A stretch of 64,000 bases of DNA from positions 17,626,001-17,690,000 of the forward strand of contig JABFTP020000103.1 in assembly GCA_013387265.2 (NCBI GenBank). Direction: 5' to 3'. The notes beneath the pieces are model-generated. The model worked only from the letters and a program-made list of their open reading frames with translations, did not search any database and was not told where the DNA came from. The stretch's first letter is position 1; each line of letters opens with the position of its first letter. Shown piece after piece: positions 50,881 through 62,612 of the stretch. The stretch is from Cryptolaemus montrouzieri (Eukaryota > Arthropoda > Insecta > Coleoptera > Coccinellidae). Made by a program: the position numbers and the translations under genes.

Positions 50881-52058
50881 AAAATATTCAAACTATTGCA
50901 ATTATTCCTGTAAATTCTGTGGAAGGACAGACAGTTACAAGAGTATTGTAGTATTTGGGAAAATTTATCCAGTATTTAGTTTTTCCTATAACACTTCTTG
51001 AATGAAAAAACTGTGCAATGTATCATATGTCTGAAAAAGGAAGAAAATCTATTCAACAAATTCAAAGTTGCTTATGGTTCTCCTTAAAAAACACAAGTTT
51101 GCATTATAAATCATAAACCATTGGTCTAAAAAATTTCTCTATAGCTTGATTCACCATGAAAAAATGTCAGATTCATTTATACATATCTTCAAAAACAACT
51201 GTGATATTGGCTCTTCACTGATTAAGAAACAAATCTTATATGTTTGCGCCAATAAATGCTTCATGTAGAGAATGAGTCATTTTCCTTTATTCACAAATTT
51301 CCACATAACTGCAGAACTAAAACGTTAAGATTTGCCCAACTATATACCCTGTATATCTTTGCTGCATCAGTCTCTACAAGAGGAACACCGAGAGACGTTA
51401 CGATACCAAAATCTAACTAGATTAACGAAAAACGAAAATTTAATATTTATCATGCTTAAGTATTCCGTTTATTCTTTTCTATCGCACAAATAGGACTTTG
51501 CATGAAATCGAAAATAAATGAGGAAAATCCTCGTCAAACATTCCTTAGAAAAAGAAGTATCCGGAATGAATACATGGAGACGAATTAATTAAGAGTTTGT
51601 GCACATGTTCTCTGCCTGAAGTCCAGAAAAAAGGTCCAATGAATGGATCGCCCAAATTGGTTTTCTCTTCGTTTATAAAGGGTGAACTTCGAATTAGACG
51701 GTTTTGAATGTATGGGTGTTTTGTTGAAAAAGGTTCGTAGAAACGAGAAACGAGAGTTTTAGTCCACGATTCTCAGATTCGATTTGAATACGACTAATTG
51801 AATTTTGGACTTCGTAAAAGTGAAATGAGGGCAAAAGGAAGAAAGAGCCAGACGATGTACATGGACAGCAATTAGAACTTGAATTTCCTGAATCGAGTTC
51901 TTTAATTTAATCGGTTTTACACAATGAACTCTTGGTAAATAATCTATTTTATTCATTCGAAGAAGGTTTTTTGATTCAATTTTTCTTTCATGGAGATTCC
52001 TGATTCCAGCGATAATAATATATTTTGAATAATAATAAAAATAATAAAAATAAATAAA
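50881..52058. other. No assignable gene
   Basis: AT-rich; only short (ATA)-rich runs near 52015-52055 next to the following LINE. Confidence 0.4.
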
Positions 52059-53330
52059 TTGATTGGAAAATGTAAAACCGTGAACATTCAAAGAGGGAAA
52101 GTCATAGATGGTGAAACACAACTCCCAAATGGTGATAATATACAGTGTATGAAAGATGGCGAAACGTACAAATATTTGGGATACCAACTAGCCAGATTGC
52201 TAGACCAAAAACAGTCAAAGGAGAAGATTCGTTCAGAGTACAGTCAACGTCTGAAGACTGTGCTGAAGTCAATGTTGAACTCGGGGAATCTAGTCACAGC
52301 AATTAACACCTACGCCATTCCAATTTTGCTTTACCCATTTGGAATAATCGGATGGACTAAGACAGAACTGGATGATATTCAAAGGCAAACCCGAACGATG
52401 CTGACAAAGTACAATAATCACCATCCAAAATCGTCTGTGATAAGAACAACTTTGAAGCAGAAAGACGCGGATTGATAGATGTTGTCAACTTACATACCGA
52501 ACAGATCGAAAATCTCAGATAATTCTTCTCTGCAAAAGCTCGCACTTCTGACCTCCACAGAATAGTATCGTTGGCAGATAAGTGATGTGCACCTCTAAAT
52601 CTTGCTACCAATGATAACCTGCTGAATCTACCGTTCCTATCAGATACTGAAAAACAAGACCAATGGTCAAGAAAGGAATTGCATGGACGACATCACCATG
52701 AGGTTAATCAACCACACATCGACAAAGAAGCTTCCAACAAATGGTTGACGAAAGGAGAACTATCCGCGGGATTCCTTATGGCCATTCAAGACCAAGTCAT
52801 CGCTACAAACAACTACAACAGATTTATAATTAAAGACGGAACATTACAAACAGATAAGTGCAGAAAATGCCATATAAGTTCGGAGACTATACAGCATATA
52901 ACGTCCGGATGCGAACAACTGGCCAATACGGACTATCTTCACAGGCATAATCAAGTATGTAACATTATCCACCAGAAACTTTCACACAATTACGGACTTC
53001 TGAATGCCTCCCAGAAATATTACAAGTATCAACCGGCGCCCGTATTGGAAAATGACTCTATGAGATTATACTACGATAGGCCTGTTATCACTGACAGAAT
53101 GGTGACGAATAATAGGCCGGACATAGTTGTGTATGATAAAAGAGCATGAACAGCAATGCTGGTGGATGTCGTCATACCGAATAATAACAACGTGCTGAAC
53201 AAGTTAGAGAAGAAAAAGTCCAAATACACAAACCTTGCTACTGGGATCAAGCAGATGTGGTACCTCGATAAAATAAATATTGTTCCTGTCATCATATCCT
53301 CTACTGGATTAATACCTAAAACTTGACATG
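52059..53330 (+). pseudogene. Restriction-like-endonuclease LINE, copy 2, disrupted
   Basis: Same family as 2343-3389 but extends further 5'. It opens with ETYKYLGYQLARLLDQKQSK, AINTYAIPILLYPFGIIGW and MLTKYNNHHPKSSV (52130-52440), covering the post-RT thumb. A shift near 52465 and stops at about 52515 and 52580 follow. Then it reads HIDKEASNKWLTKGELSAGF, KCRKCHISSETIQHITSGC (knuckle, about 52855-52915), NNRPDIVVYDKRA, a stop at 53147-53149, and AMLVDVVIP with the distal catalytic Asp. The 3' UTR runs to about 53480, where the long-TIR element begins. Confidence 0.75.
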
Positions 53331-53490
53331 ATAGCCTTAAGAATACCTATATAGAAATGCAAAACCTGTAATTCTTAATACATGTAGGACAGTTAAGAAA
53401 TTTATGTCAATTATATTGTAATCGAGCCTATTCCTTTGATTGCTGAATCTGGGAAACATAAATTATATCTAGCTAATAGCTGATAGTCTA

Positions 53491-54038
53491 AGATCCGGCT
53501 GCAAAATTAATACATGAAAAATGTAGATAGTCAAAAGCTAATTTTAAGTATTCTGATAGATTGGGAATTCATTTTTCATAAGGTGCCAATTAAAATTACC
53601 CGCCAATGTTATTAATTAATCCATTAATGATCAATTTTAGTTAAAAATTTCGTTAATATCTTATGGAAATAAAACCTACACCACTTCTTAACAGTGTAAT
53701 TGTAAAATGTGTAACGTCACAGTTGCAGCTGATTGCTTACCCGTAACCTCTTCGCAGCCAGGTGTAAACAGGTATGATTTTAAAACAACTTTTCGTTCAT
53801 GATGTATATTAATTTCGTTCGTGCCACGTTGAAGCTGATTTTTTCTGTATTTAATGTTATATAGCTGCTTGTAAAGAAAAACCCGCAAATTGAAGTTTCC
53901 TGCCCTCAAAGATGCTAGGTACTGAAAATAAAGTGACAGAGAGTGAGTGCGTGACGTTACTTGTTAGACGAGGATGCTAAATGTCAGCTGTACTCGTTTT
54001 TCGAGCCATTGCGCATGCCTCAACAGATAGGGTTCTCA
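53491..54038 (+). repeat. Left terminal inverted repeat (548 bp)
   Basis: Inverted partner of 55817-56366. The match stops after gggttctca at 54038. Confidence 0.9.
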
Positions 54039-54198
54039 GTCAAGCAGCTGAGCTACGGCTTATGTTTATTGGAAATTCTAACCACATTGTTTTGGAGCTC
54101 GTGGATACTTATTGTTTTTGTCTTATAAATATATTGTTTTTGTCTTATAAATATTGACATAATATTACTCTTGTTTATGCAAAGCTAAAATTTACAAA

Positions 54199-55321
54199 AT
54201 GCCTAAGTGTTTTTGTGTACTAAATCCAACAATGTACTTCAATTTAGTAATGCATCGTTCAGAAAATGTTTTTCAATGTTGTTATTTCGCCGAAAAAAAT
54301 ATAAGTATCATGACATAATATTGACTGTGAATTCTACGGATTACTATGGTTATCATACTGAGTGTCTTAAAAAGTGACTGTTCTAAAGCAAAAGATAAAG
54401 ACGAGTTTGAAGAATTTTGCAAAACTCAAACTGTAAGTAAAAATTTTTATTTAACTCATGTATTATCTAGAATAGTAGTGTATGAATATATATGACTGTG
54501 AATGTGGCAGATGTAAATTAATACTTAGTATAAAGGACACTCAGACAATTGCAGAATCTATATCTTTTCAATAAATAATTATTCATTATGCAGTTGTCTA
54601 TTTTCAATCATAAACAATTAATTTATTTCTATTATATTAATATTTGTATAACTTATAGGTACCAAAGTATGACATTTTTAGGCAGGTAGAATTTACCAGG
54701 TAGTCGAACCTTTTAAGTATTATTTATTTTATTTACTGCTGCTTTCTTCAACAAAGGGAAAATTCGTCCCTTGAAAATATTCATAAAGCATGAAAAAATT
54801 CAAAAAATTTTTACATCACTAATTGACCCACTTGACATTTTTGATAAGGATAAAATTACAACGGTTCAAGAATTTACGTGCCTTATGTACGGGATACCCG
54901 ATTGTAAAAGTGTGAATGAGGCAAGATACTTTTGTTTAATAAAATGTACGGCTCGAAACATAAAAAAATGAGAAATTTATAAAAAATATCAAAGGTTTTG
55001 ACTCTACTCATATTATGCCATGTTGGAAATCTCTACATCAAAAATGTTGAGGACTATTTATGTGAATTCTATGTGGTTGAGTGCTACTGATCCAGATTGC
55101 ATCAAGTTTAGTGCAGAGAATAACGGCTGGTTAGTGTTGGATGGTTTTCTTAAGCCAACATGGTTTGAAGGAGATGCAACACCTGTAGAGGTAGAGAGTG
55201 TCATAGTAGGTAATTCTCAGGACAGATCTGCTGACAACGAAGAAGACTCTGATATTAGTAGCGACGAAATTGATAGCAGCGATGAAAGTGACAGTAGCGA
55301 GGAATCTGATTTTAATAAGTG
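54199..55321 (+). pseudogene. Zinc-finger-like gene inside the long-TIR element
   Basis: Probable exon 1 begins at ATG 54199 (MPKC). After a one-base shift it reads NNVLQFSNASFRKCF, LLFRRKKYKYHDIILTV and DYYGYHTEC, a Cys-Cys-His-Cys arrangement; a second shift gives CSKAKDKDEFEEFCKTQT and a strong donor gtaagt at 54431. Later frames read FIKHEKIQKIFTSLIDPLDI, EFTCLMYGIPDCKSVNEAR (54771-54971), and LRTIYVNSMWLSATDPDC, FSAENNGWLVLDGFLKPTWF plus an acidic serine-rich tail (55020-55322). AATAAA follows near 55487. I have the impression of similar three-part proteins in many invertebrate genomes but cannot name the family; no DDE, RNase H or tyrosine recombinase motif is visible. Compensating shifts and a stop suggest this copy is dead. 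Confidence 0.5.
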
Positions 55322-55816
55322 ACAGGAAACGAAATTTTATAATTTTTAATAATTTGGCTATTTTTCTATCTGACACTCCTATTTGTTTTGTATAAAACGT
55401 TCATTATTCTGTAACTTATTATTATAACTCAATAATTATCGTCCGTTAATTTACTGTAATTTATAAGTGACTGTATTGAAATTATTAATAAAGTCAACGT
55501 TTGCTCAAACACTACCTACATAATAACATTTTCTTTGTCATAATTAATCAATGTATTATTTTTGATAAGTATAGTCTTTCAATTTTATTTAAAAATAAAT
55601 TAGATTTTTACTTTAAAATCAAAGTTTTGTCATCATGTGTGGTTTTGAAAACAACTAAACTAAAATTCATGAAATCCAATTTTTACAAAGTACGTATCTA
55701 AGTTTGTTTTTATTATTATTATTATTATTATTTTAATTTTATTATTATCGTTTGATATGTTAAAGTTTTTGGAGCATTTAAATAGAATCGTAGTTATTAC
55801 TACTTAGACAGTTGGT

Positions 55817-56366
55817 TGAGAACCCTATCTGTTGAGGCATGCGCAATGGCTCGAAAAACGAGTACAGCTGACATTTAGCATCCTCGTCTAACAAGTAACG
55901 TCACGCACTCACTCTCTGTCACTTTATTTTCAGTACCTAGCATCTTTAAGGGCAGGAAACTTCAATTTGCGGGTTTTTCTTTACAAGCAGCTATATAGCA
56001 TTAAATACAGAAAAAAATCAGCTTCAACGTGGCACGAACGAAATTAATATACATCATGAACGAAAAGTTGTATTAAAATCATACCTGTTTACACCTGGCT
56101 GCGAAGAGGTTACGGGTAAGCAATCAGCTGCAACTGTGACGTTATACATTTTACAATTACACTGTTAAGAAGTGGTGTAGGTTTTATTTCCATAAGATAT
56201 TAACGAAATTTTTAACTAAAATTGATCATTAATGGATTAATTAATAACATTGGCGGGTAATTTTAATTGGCACCTTATGAAAAATGAATTCCCAATCTAT
56301 CAGAATACTTAAAAATTAGCTTTTGACTATCTACATTTTTCATGTATTAATTTTGCAGCCGGATCT
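55817..56366 (-). repeat. Right terminal inverted repeat (550 bp)
   Basis: Inverted partner of 53491-54038. Confidence 0.9.
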
Positions 56367-56396
56367 CATACTATGAGATAGTGCATGAGTCCACGA

Positions 56397-57330
56397 TAAT
56401 AATAATAATAATAATAAGTTCTTTATTTCCAACAGGTAAAACCCAATTACAAGAAATACTATGCATATTGTAAAAATTATGGAAATTAACATAAAATCAA
56501 AAAACAATTTCAAGCGCAACAAGAAGAATACTTAATGATCCAAGAAAAAAAAACTAAGAAGTCAATTGCAGAGTTTTAGAGTGAACTGTTTAAATACACC
56601 CTACTCAAAGAGGAAAATGAATCAAAGTTCATATCACATAAAGCACAAATGGAATTATAGGTTCTACACATAAACCAAATTAGAGATTGCATGAATACAT
56701 TCGTCCTAGGCATACTAAGAACAAACATTTGTTCATTCCTCTAGGATAACCTCGGTATTGCAAATTTCAACTGGGCGAGCAATCTAGCCTGTTTCTCAGG
56801 AGACTAAATAAAAACCTTAGACCCAGAAGGCTCCTTCTGATTTCAAGGGACGTCATTTTGAATCTTGTCAAGAAGGGAGTATGATCACTACACTAGACTT
56901 AGACACATTCAAGTCAAGACAATCGCTCCGACACCAGTCAGATATAAAAACAATAACCTCCTGTAATCTCTCACAGTCACGTTGCGTTCTGATTTCCAGA
57001 AAGATCTTCGAATCGCCAGCATACATTAGCTTCGAAATATCTATTACATCCAGGAGATCATCTATGAACATGATGAACAACTAAGGGCCCAGATTTGAAC
57101 CCTGCGGAACACCGGAGGTAGCCTCGAATTCGCAAGAGTGGAAACTTTCGAGTTGAACGAATTGTTGGCGACTGACAAGGTAAGAATGCAAGAGAGCGAT
57201 TAAGGCATCTGAGTGTCCGGATCTGGTTTTCAGCTCATTAGCAATATTCGAGGATTTACTTTATCAAATGCCTTCTGCAAATCCATATAAATGGAGTCAA
57301 CCTGTATGATAGAAGGACGAGGCGATTATG
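56397..57330 (-). pseudogene. Jockey-like LINE, 5'-truncated
   Basis: Minus strand: TSGVPQGSNLGP, stop, LFIMFIDDLLDVIDISKLMY, AGDSKIFLEIR (catalytic ADD changed to AGD, about 57020), DCERLQEVIVFISDWCRSD and CLDLNVSKSSVVI. It continues in other frames to a 3' end reading ggaaataaagaac followed by a TTATTA run (56397-56417 on the plus strand). The upstream block giving the AFD motif is decayed at 57240-57300. The ATA run could equally be the tail of the plus-strand LINE copy 2 on the other side. Confidence 0.65.
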
Positions 57331-57699
57331 TATTTAATTTTTTTTTCAATATTAAGCATTTTTATGTGGGTTGAAAGATTTTTGCATAGTTTTTCAGAAA
57401 CTATTTCATCTAGTCAATGATATGGTTGATTGATTTATTTTATGGAAATCAATTCTAATATGAATAAAATGAGAAAATTTTTCTGATTTTCGCAATTTTT
57501 TTCATTTTATTTTTTCGAAATAGGCAATAACTTAATATGTCTCGACAAAAATGAGTACCAAGAAAAATGCAAGACATAATCGATACTTTGGCCGTAAAAG
57601 GAATCTGAACAGAACCCATTGAACAATTCACTAAGGAAATCAAACAAGAATCGAAACAATCGAATTATCTATCACATTTAGAATGAAACAAGAAGATAC
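57331..57699. other. No firm feature
   Basis: AT-rich; cattaaattt-type runs and a gattgatttattttatgg string that recurs, inverted, near 1170 and 22300. Confidence 0.3.
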
Positions 57700-58400
57700 C
57701 TATCCAAAGAACCCTCAAGCTCCTAAAATATAGTGCGGTATAATTCATACTACACAAAGAAGGAAATCCCACAAAGCCAGTTATATCAGACATAAACACA
57801 CCAGTGAATAAGCAAGCTAACATTGACGATTTATTTATTTTTTGAAATTTATTTTCAACGGAGATGTGAATAAGAAGAGGAAGAAGTGAAATATATTTTA
57901 CACCTTCCAATTTTTTTTTATTTTCATTTTTACGAAGCCTACCAGTTTGGACCGTCAAGGTATTTTCAAGAGGTATTGAAGTCTAGCACAAATTTAAAAA
58001 TTCAGGAGTTTACAAAATTGTTTGCAGAGAGTGTACGGTAGATTATATTGGGCAGACTAATAGGAATTTCATAAACAGATTTGAAGAACACTTATCCTGT
58101 GATAATAATTCTCCAATATGTGAACATAACAAAACCACAAAACATTCAATAACATTATTATATTAATGATATCAAAATTCTTCATAATTGCGAGAATGGT
58201 AAGAAAATTAATCTGTGGGAGTGTTCGGAAATCAATGAACTTTATGAAAACCCAAGTGAGATCACCCTTAATAAACAGCTAGACATTAATACCTCTCCAC
58301 TAATTAATCTGTATTTAGGCTAGTATCTATATAACTAAGTTAGTTTCATGTAGTTGTCCACAAAATGACTTGACGATAGAAACCAGTTTCGTTTGTGAAA
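57700..58400 (+). pseudogene. Penelope-like element, family 3, fragment
   Basis: 57725-57830 reads LKLLKYSAV, stop, FILHKEGNPTKPVISDINTP, like the RT finger block LPKIHK.G.P.RPI.S....P. At 57995-58140 it reads NSGVYKIVCRECTVDYIGQT then NRNFINRFEEHLS: GIY-YIG endonuclease with GVY, YIG, Cys-x2-Cys, R and E-H. After one shift it ends KINLWECSEINELYENPSEI and SPLINLYLG with a stop near 58323. The RT core is deleted. The 3' end has a hairpin with cacaaa (58359) and tttgtg (58392) around tagaaacc. Confidence 0.7.
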
Positions 58401-59576
58401 ATAATAGAATAGAATAGAAAGTACAAAATATATTTTACTCAATCTTTGTTCCATTGGACGTCCTTCTGTGGGAATTTCTCAAGTAAATAATGTATGGGAA
58501 CTAACTGTGAATCTTTAAGATTTGGAAATGAACATTGAAAGAGGCATTCAGGAAATTATCTCCTTCATATTTCACAGTGTCATTAAAAATTGGGTTGTTT
58601 GGATTCGTTATGGTATTTCTTCAAGAAACAAATGTATTAAGCTAAGTCATAAAATGAAGAAACAAATAAAACATAAATTATACAAAAATTCATTGCGATA
58701 GAATCAGAAATATATCAATTATTCCTTTTTAATATCAAGAGTTGGATAATATCATACGAACCCATATAATGATGAATGAAATGTAGATTACTTAAAATGA
58801 TCAGACGGGGATCCCTTAATCGTTAGTGGATGCAGTATCTCATTCATCACATAAAAAAGCATTAGTTCAGATATTAGCCGATAATCTCCACCATCGCCAG
58901 CTTCTGTCTCGCTTAATCAAGCTTGATAGATGACATGACCATTAGCTGAAAGAAATCAATCAACGTAGTGGATTATATTAAAAAACTGCTGCCATCAGCC
59001 AGTTCGAAAATTAACATAAATATAGAGCTACAAATTTGTTTAATTATTCTAGTTTGAAGATGTTGAAAATGGAATATCATCAGTAGTAACGAATTGTGCA
59101 GGTGAAATCTTTCGCACCTGTATAAGATATATCACATCGTTCAATATAGAGTAGTATTAAACTACATGTTCAACATAAAAAAACAAACCACTAATCTATT
59201 GGCAGATATGTCCTACTGTCATTTTTGATTAGCTTACTATGATTCCTGGCTATTGAAAGGGAGCTGAAAATAACGAGTCCTAATCTTATAAGGAAGGAAA
59301 TTTATAAAAGAACGTGGATAATACCTGAAAGAAACGAATCTAATCAAATAGACGACATTATGATGCTGGAGAAATACCTAAAACTGATAAATTAATGGAG
59401 GACATACAGGGAGCAGATTGTAATTTAGATCACTTTCGTTTTATCGGAAATATAAAATACAGGAGTGGTTATATATAATTTGCAAGTATTTCAAAATACA
59501 TGTAATGAATAAAATAAAGCATTTCATACAGGAAATAAATGTAAAAGTATAAAAGTAACATATAAATATTATGTAA
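58401..59576. other. No assignable gene
   Basis: About 1.2 kb AT-rich; nothing recognised on either strand. Confidence 0.4.
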
Positions 59577-59816
59577 TTACATAGTTGTCAAATAATTCCT
59601 AGTCGAGGACTGCATTTGTGCAACTTGTAATGATTGCTTAAAATCTGTTTCTCGCATGTTGCGAAGAATTATAATATCTTTCGCAGATATGCCGATTTCT
59701 TCTGCCCATGTAGTGCAGGTATTGAAACAAATCAATGCATCATCTGGTTCAACTCTTACAGTTGTAGTTGTTGGTGGCTCCAATATTCCTACAAAGCTTT
59801 CTTCTTCCTGTACTAT
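59577..59816 (-). pseudogene. pogo/Tigger-type transposase C-terminus
   Basis: The minus strand reads QEEESFVGILEPPTTTTVRV, EPDDALICFNTCTTWAEEIG, ISAKDIIILRNMRETDFKQS and QSSTRNYLTTM, then a stop at 59577-59579. This resembles the end of Tigger/jerky-like proteins: a C(F/L)...L.W.E helix, ..L..LR.MR, and a closing QT.I.DFF-like peptide. The catalytic domain is not present; a PLE is inserted just upstream at 59852. The open stretch has no internal stop. Confidence 0.55.
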
Positions 59817-59851
59817 ATGTATATACTATGTAATATGTCAATTACCATAAA

Positions 59852-60943
59852 AATTTGAATTTGGGAGGCATTTACTTGAAAAATTTTCGAAAATCATATA
59901 AATTCATTACATCCAAAAATTTCATTCACAACCGAAATAGAAAGCAATAATTCGATAAATTTCTTAGACGTAACAATTTCGAATGAAAATCGAAAACATG
60001 TTTTCGCAATTTACCATAAGCCGTCACATACAGATATTATAATACATAAATCGTCGTGTCATCCGTATCAACATAAAATGTCAGCATTCAATTGTTTTAT
60101 TCATAGATTGATTAACATCCCGTTATCACCAGAAAATTTCAACTAAATTTGATTAAACAAATAGCCAAAAATAATGGTTACAATCCCAAACTAATAAATA
60201 ATATTTTAAATAAAAACAAAGTAGAATCGCATTGAATGAAGTTTACCCTGTCGATAAATTGAAACAAAAATTCAACACCTTAACCTACGTTGGCATTACA
60301 AGTGAGAAACTAAAATCATTCTTAAGTAGCAATAATTTCAACATAGCTTTCCAAACTAATAATAATTTAGGCAAATATATAAAAATAATAAAACCAAACC
60401 AGGTAAAAACAATAAATCAGGTGTTTATCGATTGAATTGCAATGACTGTGATAATTTCTACATTGGTAGAACATATAGAAATTTTAATATTAGAATATCG
60501 GAACATAAACGCAGTTTTTCAAATAAAAATCAGATTCAAATTACGCGAATCATCTCTTAGAAAATAATCATTCTTTCGACCCACAGTTTGAAATTTGGCA
60601 TACAGATAATAAATATTGGAAGGTAGATCTTTGGGAAACTTTAGAAATCAATAAATACAAACACTGAGGTAGACTCATCAATGAACAAGTCGATTTAAGC
60701 CCTTCACCTCTATTGAATATTTTCGGGGAGCAATCTATTCCTTAATTTTATTGGATATACCTGTCATAAATAACCAATTAAAAGCTTATTGTGTTGCTTC
60801 TTCTTACTCAAGAACATTTATAGTTATATTCTCATTTATACTTTTCTGTATATTCATTCGTCTGAAGAAGCTACGGCGTAGTGAAACGCGTTACGAATCG
60901 CAATTATTAAGTAAAATTCCTTAAAACACAGTACTTGTTTTTT
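59852..60943 (+). mobile_element. Penelope-like element, family 1, copy 4
   Basis: Flanked by aattaccataaa at 59840-59851 and 60944-60955. The left 30 bp are an inverted copy of the family's outermost 3' tail. The body then starts at a point matching 10687 of copy 1. Coding scraps: HPYQHKMSAFNCFIH (about 60060), NIAFQTNNNLGKYI (60330), GVYRLNCNDCDNFYIGRTYR with GIY-YIG residues (60419-60480), ISEHKRSF and SPLLNIFGEQSIP (about 60745). Stops and shifts throughout. Confidence 0.85.
60856..60898 (+). other. Hammerhead-like motif in PLE 3' terminus
   Basis: Same layout as 48375-48417: ATTCGT/ACGAAT stem, CTGAAGA (60862-60868), extra A, helix GCTAC/GTAGT (60870-60874 with 60878-60882), GAAA (60883-60886), CGCG, TT. 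The loop of helix II is ggc in place of ggt. Confidence 0.45.
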
Positions 60944-61014
60944 AATTACCATAAAGTTTTTCGTAAAACAGAATTTCTTTACTCGATAAATTTATTTTGC
61001 GTTTTAACCGGTTG

Positions 61015-61145
61015 TCATAGTCACTTGTGAGCGATAGATTTTAATTAATTTAACTTAGAGTTTTATTACCTACATATAGTTTCTATAGTCTCTTGTTGAG
61101 CGAAATATTTTTAATAATTTTAACTCGAAGTTTTATTACCTACAT
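61015..61145 (+). repeat. Diverged tandem duplication, about 65-bp unit
   Basis: Two adjacent copies share tagtc.cttgt.gagcga and agttttattacctacat, with several changes between. No function suggested. Confidence 0.65.
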
Positions 61146-62612
61146 TTTAAAGTTCTAATCAATGTAAGTACCCAATATGAGCAATATTTGTATGTTATTT
61201 GCCCCATTTTCAGTTTGTTGCTTTCCAAGTGTAAATTTATTTGTAGTTCCCCGAGGAAGACTCATATCTGGTGTTGAAACCTTGGAATGTTTTAAAGAAA
61301 GAAGCTTAAAGATCTTTTTTATGAGAAGTCCGTTGTTTGTTGGGAAAATTGATTGTTGGAAGTTGGTGGACTTGGAATTGCTTACATGACTATACATTAA
61401 AAGATTATGCTGAGACACTAGTAGTACATATTATATTGAACCTATATTCTCCTTTTTGTTTGATAAATGAATCAATCTCAGTTCTCAGGGTTAAGCTTGT
61501 GGATTATCAAAGTTTCGAAATGCAGGTCGACTACATTTACCGCATAGATTAAACTCAGTTTCTAACGTAATAAAACCACAAGTGTGCACTGTACCTAAGA
61601 CCTCAGGCAGTCCGTGGTCATTTTGCTCTATATAATATTGAAGTGTTTCATTATTTCAGATAATGGTAAGTTCCAGAGAGAGCTTTCCTTCTATATCTCC
61701 AATGAATCGTTTTACGATGCTGCCAAGATATTGTGTAACATTTCACAGTTTCACGAGTTCCATTTACCAAATATATTGTTGCAATTTTGTGGTTCAACTA
61801 CTTGGAGGCGGTTATACGTTATTCTTTCATCTCTGCAGTTCTCATTATGAGAAAGAATCGAATATGAATTAAACTAATAAATGATCTGGTGCTCTTATAA
61901 GTTCATAAAGAAGAAACTTAAAGTAATGATTTAGTTTACCCACGTATTTCCGTCTCTAGATAATCATATCTAGTATATATCATTGGCTAAGTTGTTTATT
62001 ACAAATTTTTCCCACATATGTATTCTACATGCTCGTTCTGCCAAAAAACTCAAAAATGAATAATATTTCACCAAAATATAGCCAAAAGAGCTTTCTATAG
62101 TTTAATTTACATTCACAACATCCTTGAACCAAATAGTACCTCACCCTTAACAAATGTTGGTTTCTTCATTTTTTCGCTTCAACTTACTTAACAGTTGGGT
62201 CTACACCTTGACTCAGAAATATTCGATATACGAATACTGTAATTAGAAATCATAAAAGATGATATTGTTAGCACAAACCTAAGGTTTTCTCACTGGTTCA
62301 TATCTGAACTGAGTTATTATGCCCTCACCAGATAAGAACAGTTCATAAAACTCTACCTCGGACAGAATGGCCGAGAAAAATTAACATTCTCCATTCAATA
62401 CTCCCATCTAACCAATAAAGTAGTAACGTACCAACAATCAAGTAGCATACAACAGTAATCGTAGTTACATGTACATATCTCATCATATAAGTGTAGTGAG
62501 TTTAATCTAAATATATAGATGTAGTAAAAGTGTTCTTCTTTATAAGTAGAACACAACGTGGCTAAAACTCAGCCATTCCTCAACATTGGTACTTCCAGAT
62601 GGAGCTAGTATA
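61146..62612. other. No assignable gene
   Basis: Open frames of 70-87 codons on both strands at 61155-61418 are unrecognised. A GAAA-containing hairpin (ccgagg at 61242 against ccttgg) lies within them. The rest is AT-rich. Confidence 0.35.

Larger units (their letters stand above)
53491..56366 (+). mobile_element. Novel-looking 2.88-kb element with about 550-bp inverted repeats
   Basis: 53491-54038 and 55817-56366 are inverted copies differing at only a few positions; the outer ends read agatccggctgcaaaattaa. The interior is about 1.78 kb with a plus-strand gene. Near-identical arms imply recent movement or gene conversion between arms. I could not define a target duplication: the flanks tgatagtcta and catactatga show only partial, inverted similarity. 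It sits at the end of LINE copy 2. The superfamily is undetermined. Confidence 0.8.

Noticed and set aside
61240..61300. GAAA hairpin (ccgagg/ccttgg) as another PLE end
   Set aside because: No coding remnant, no CTGANGA core and no copy elsewhere in the window; too weak to call.
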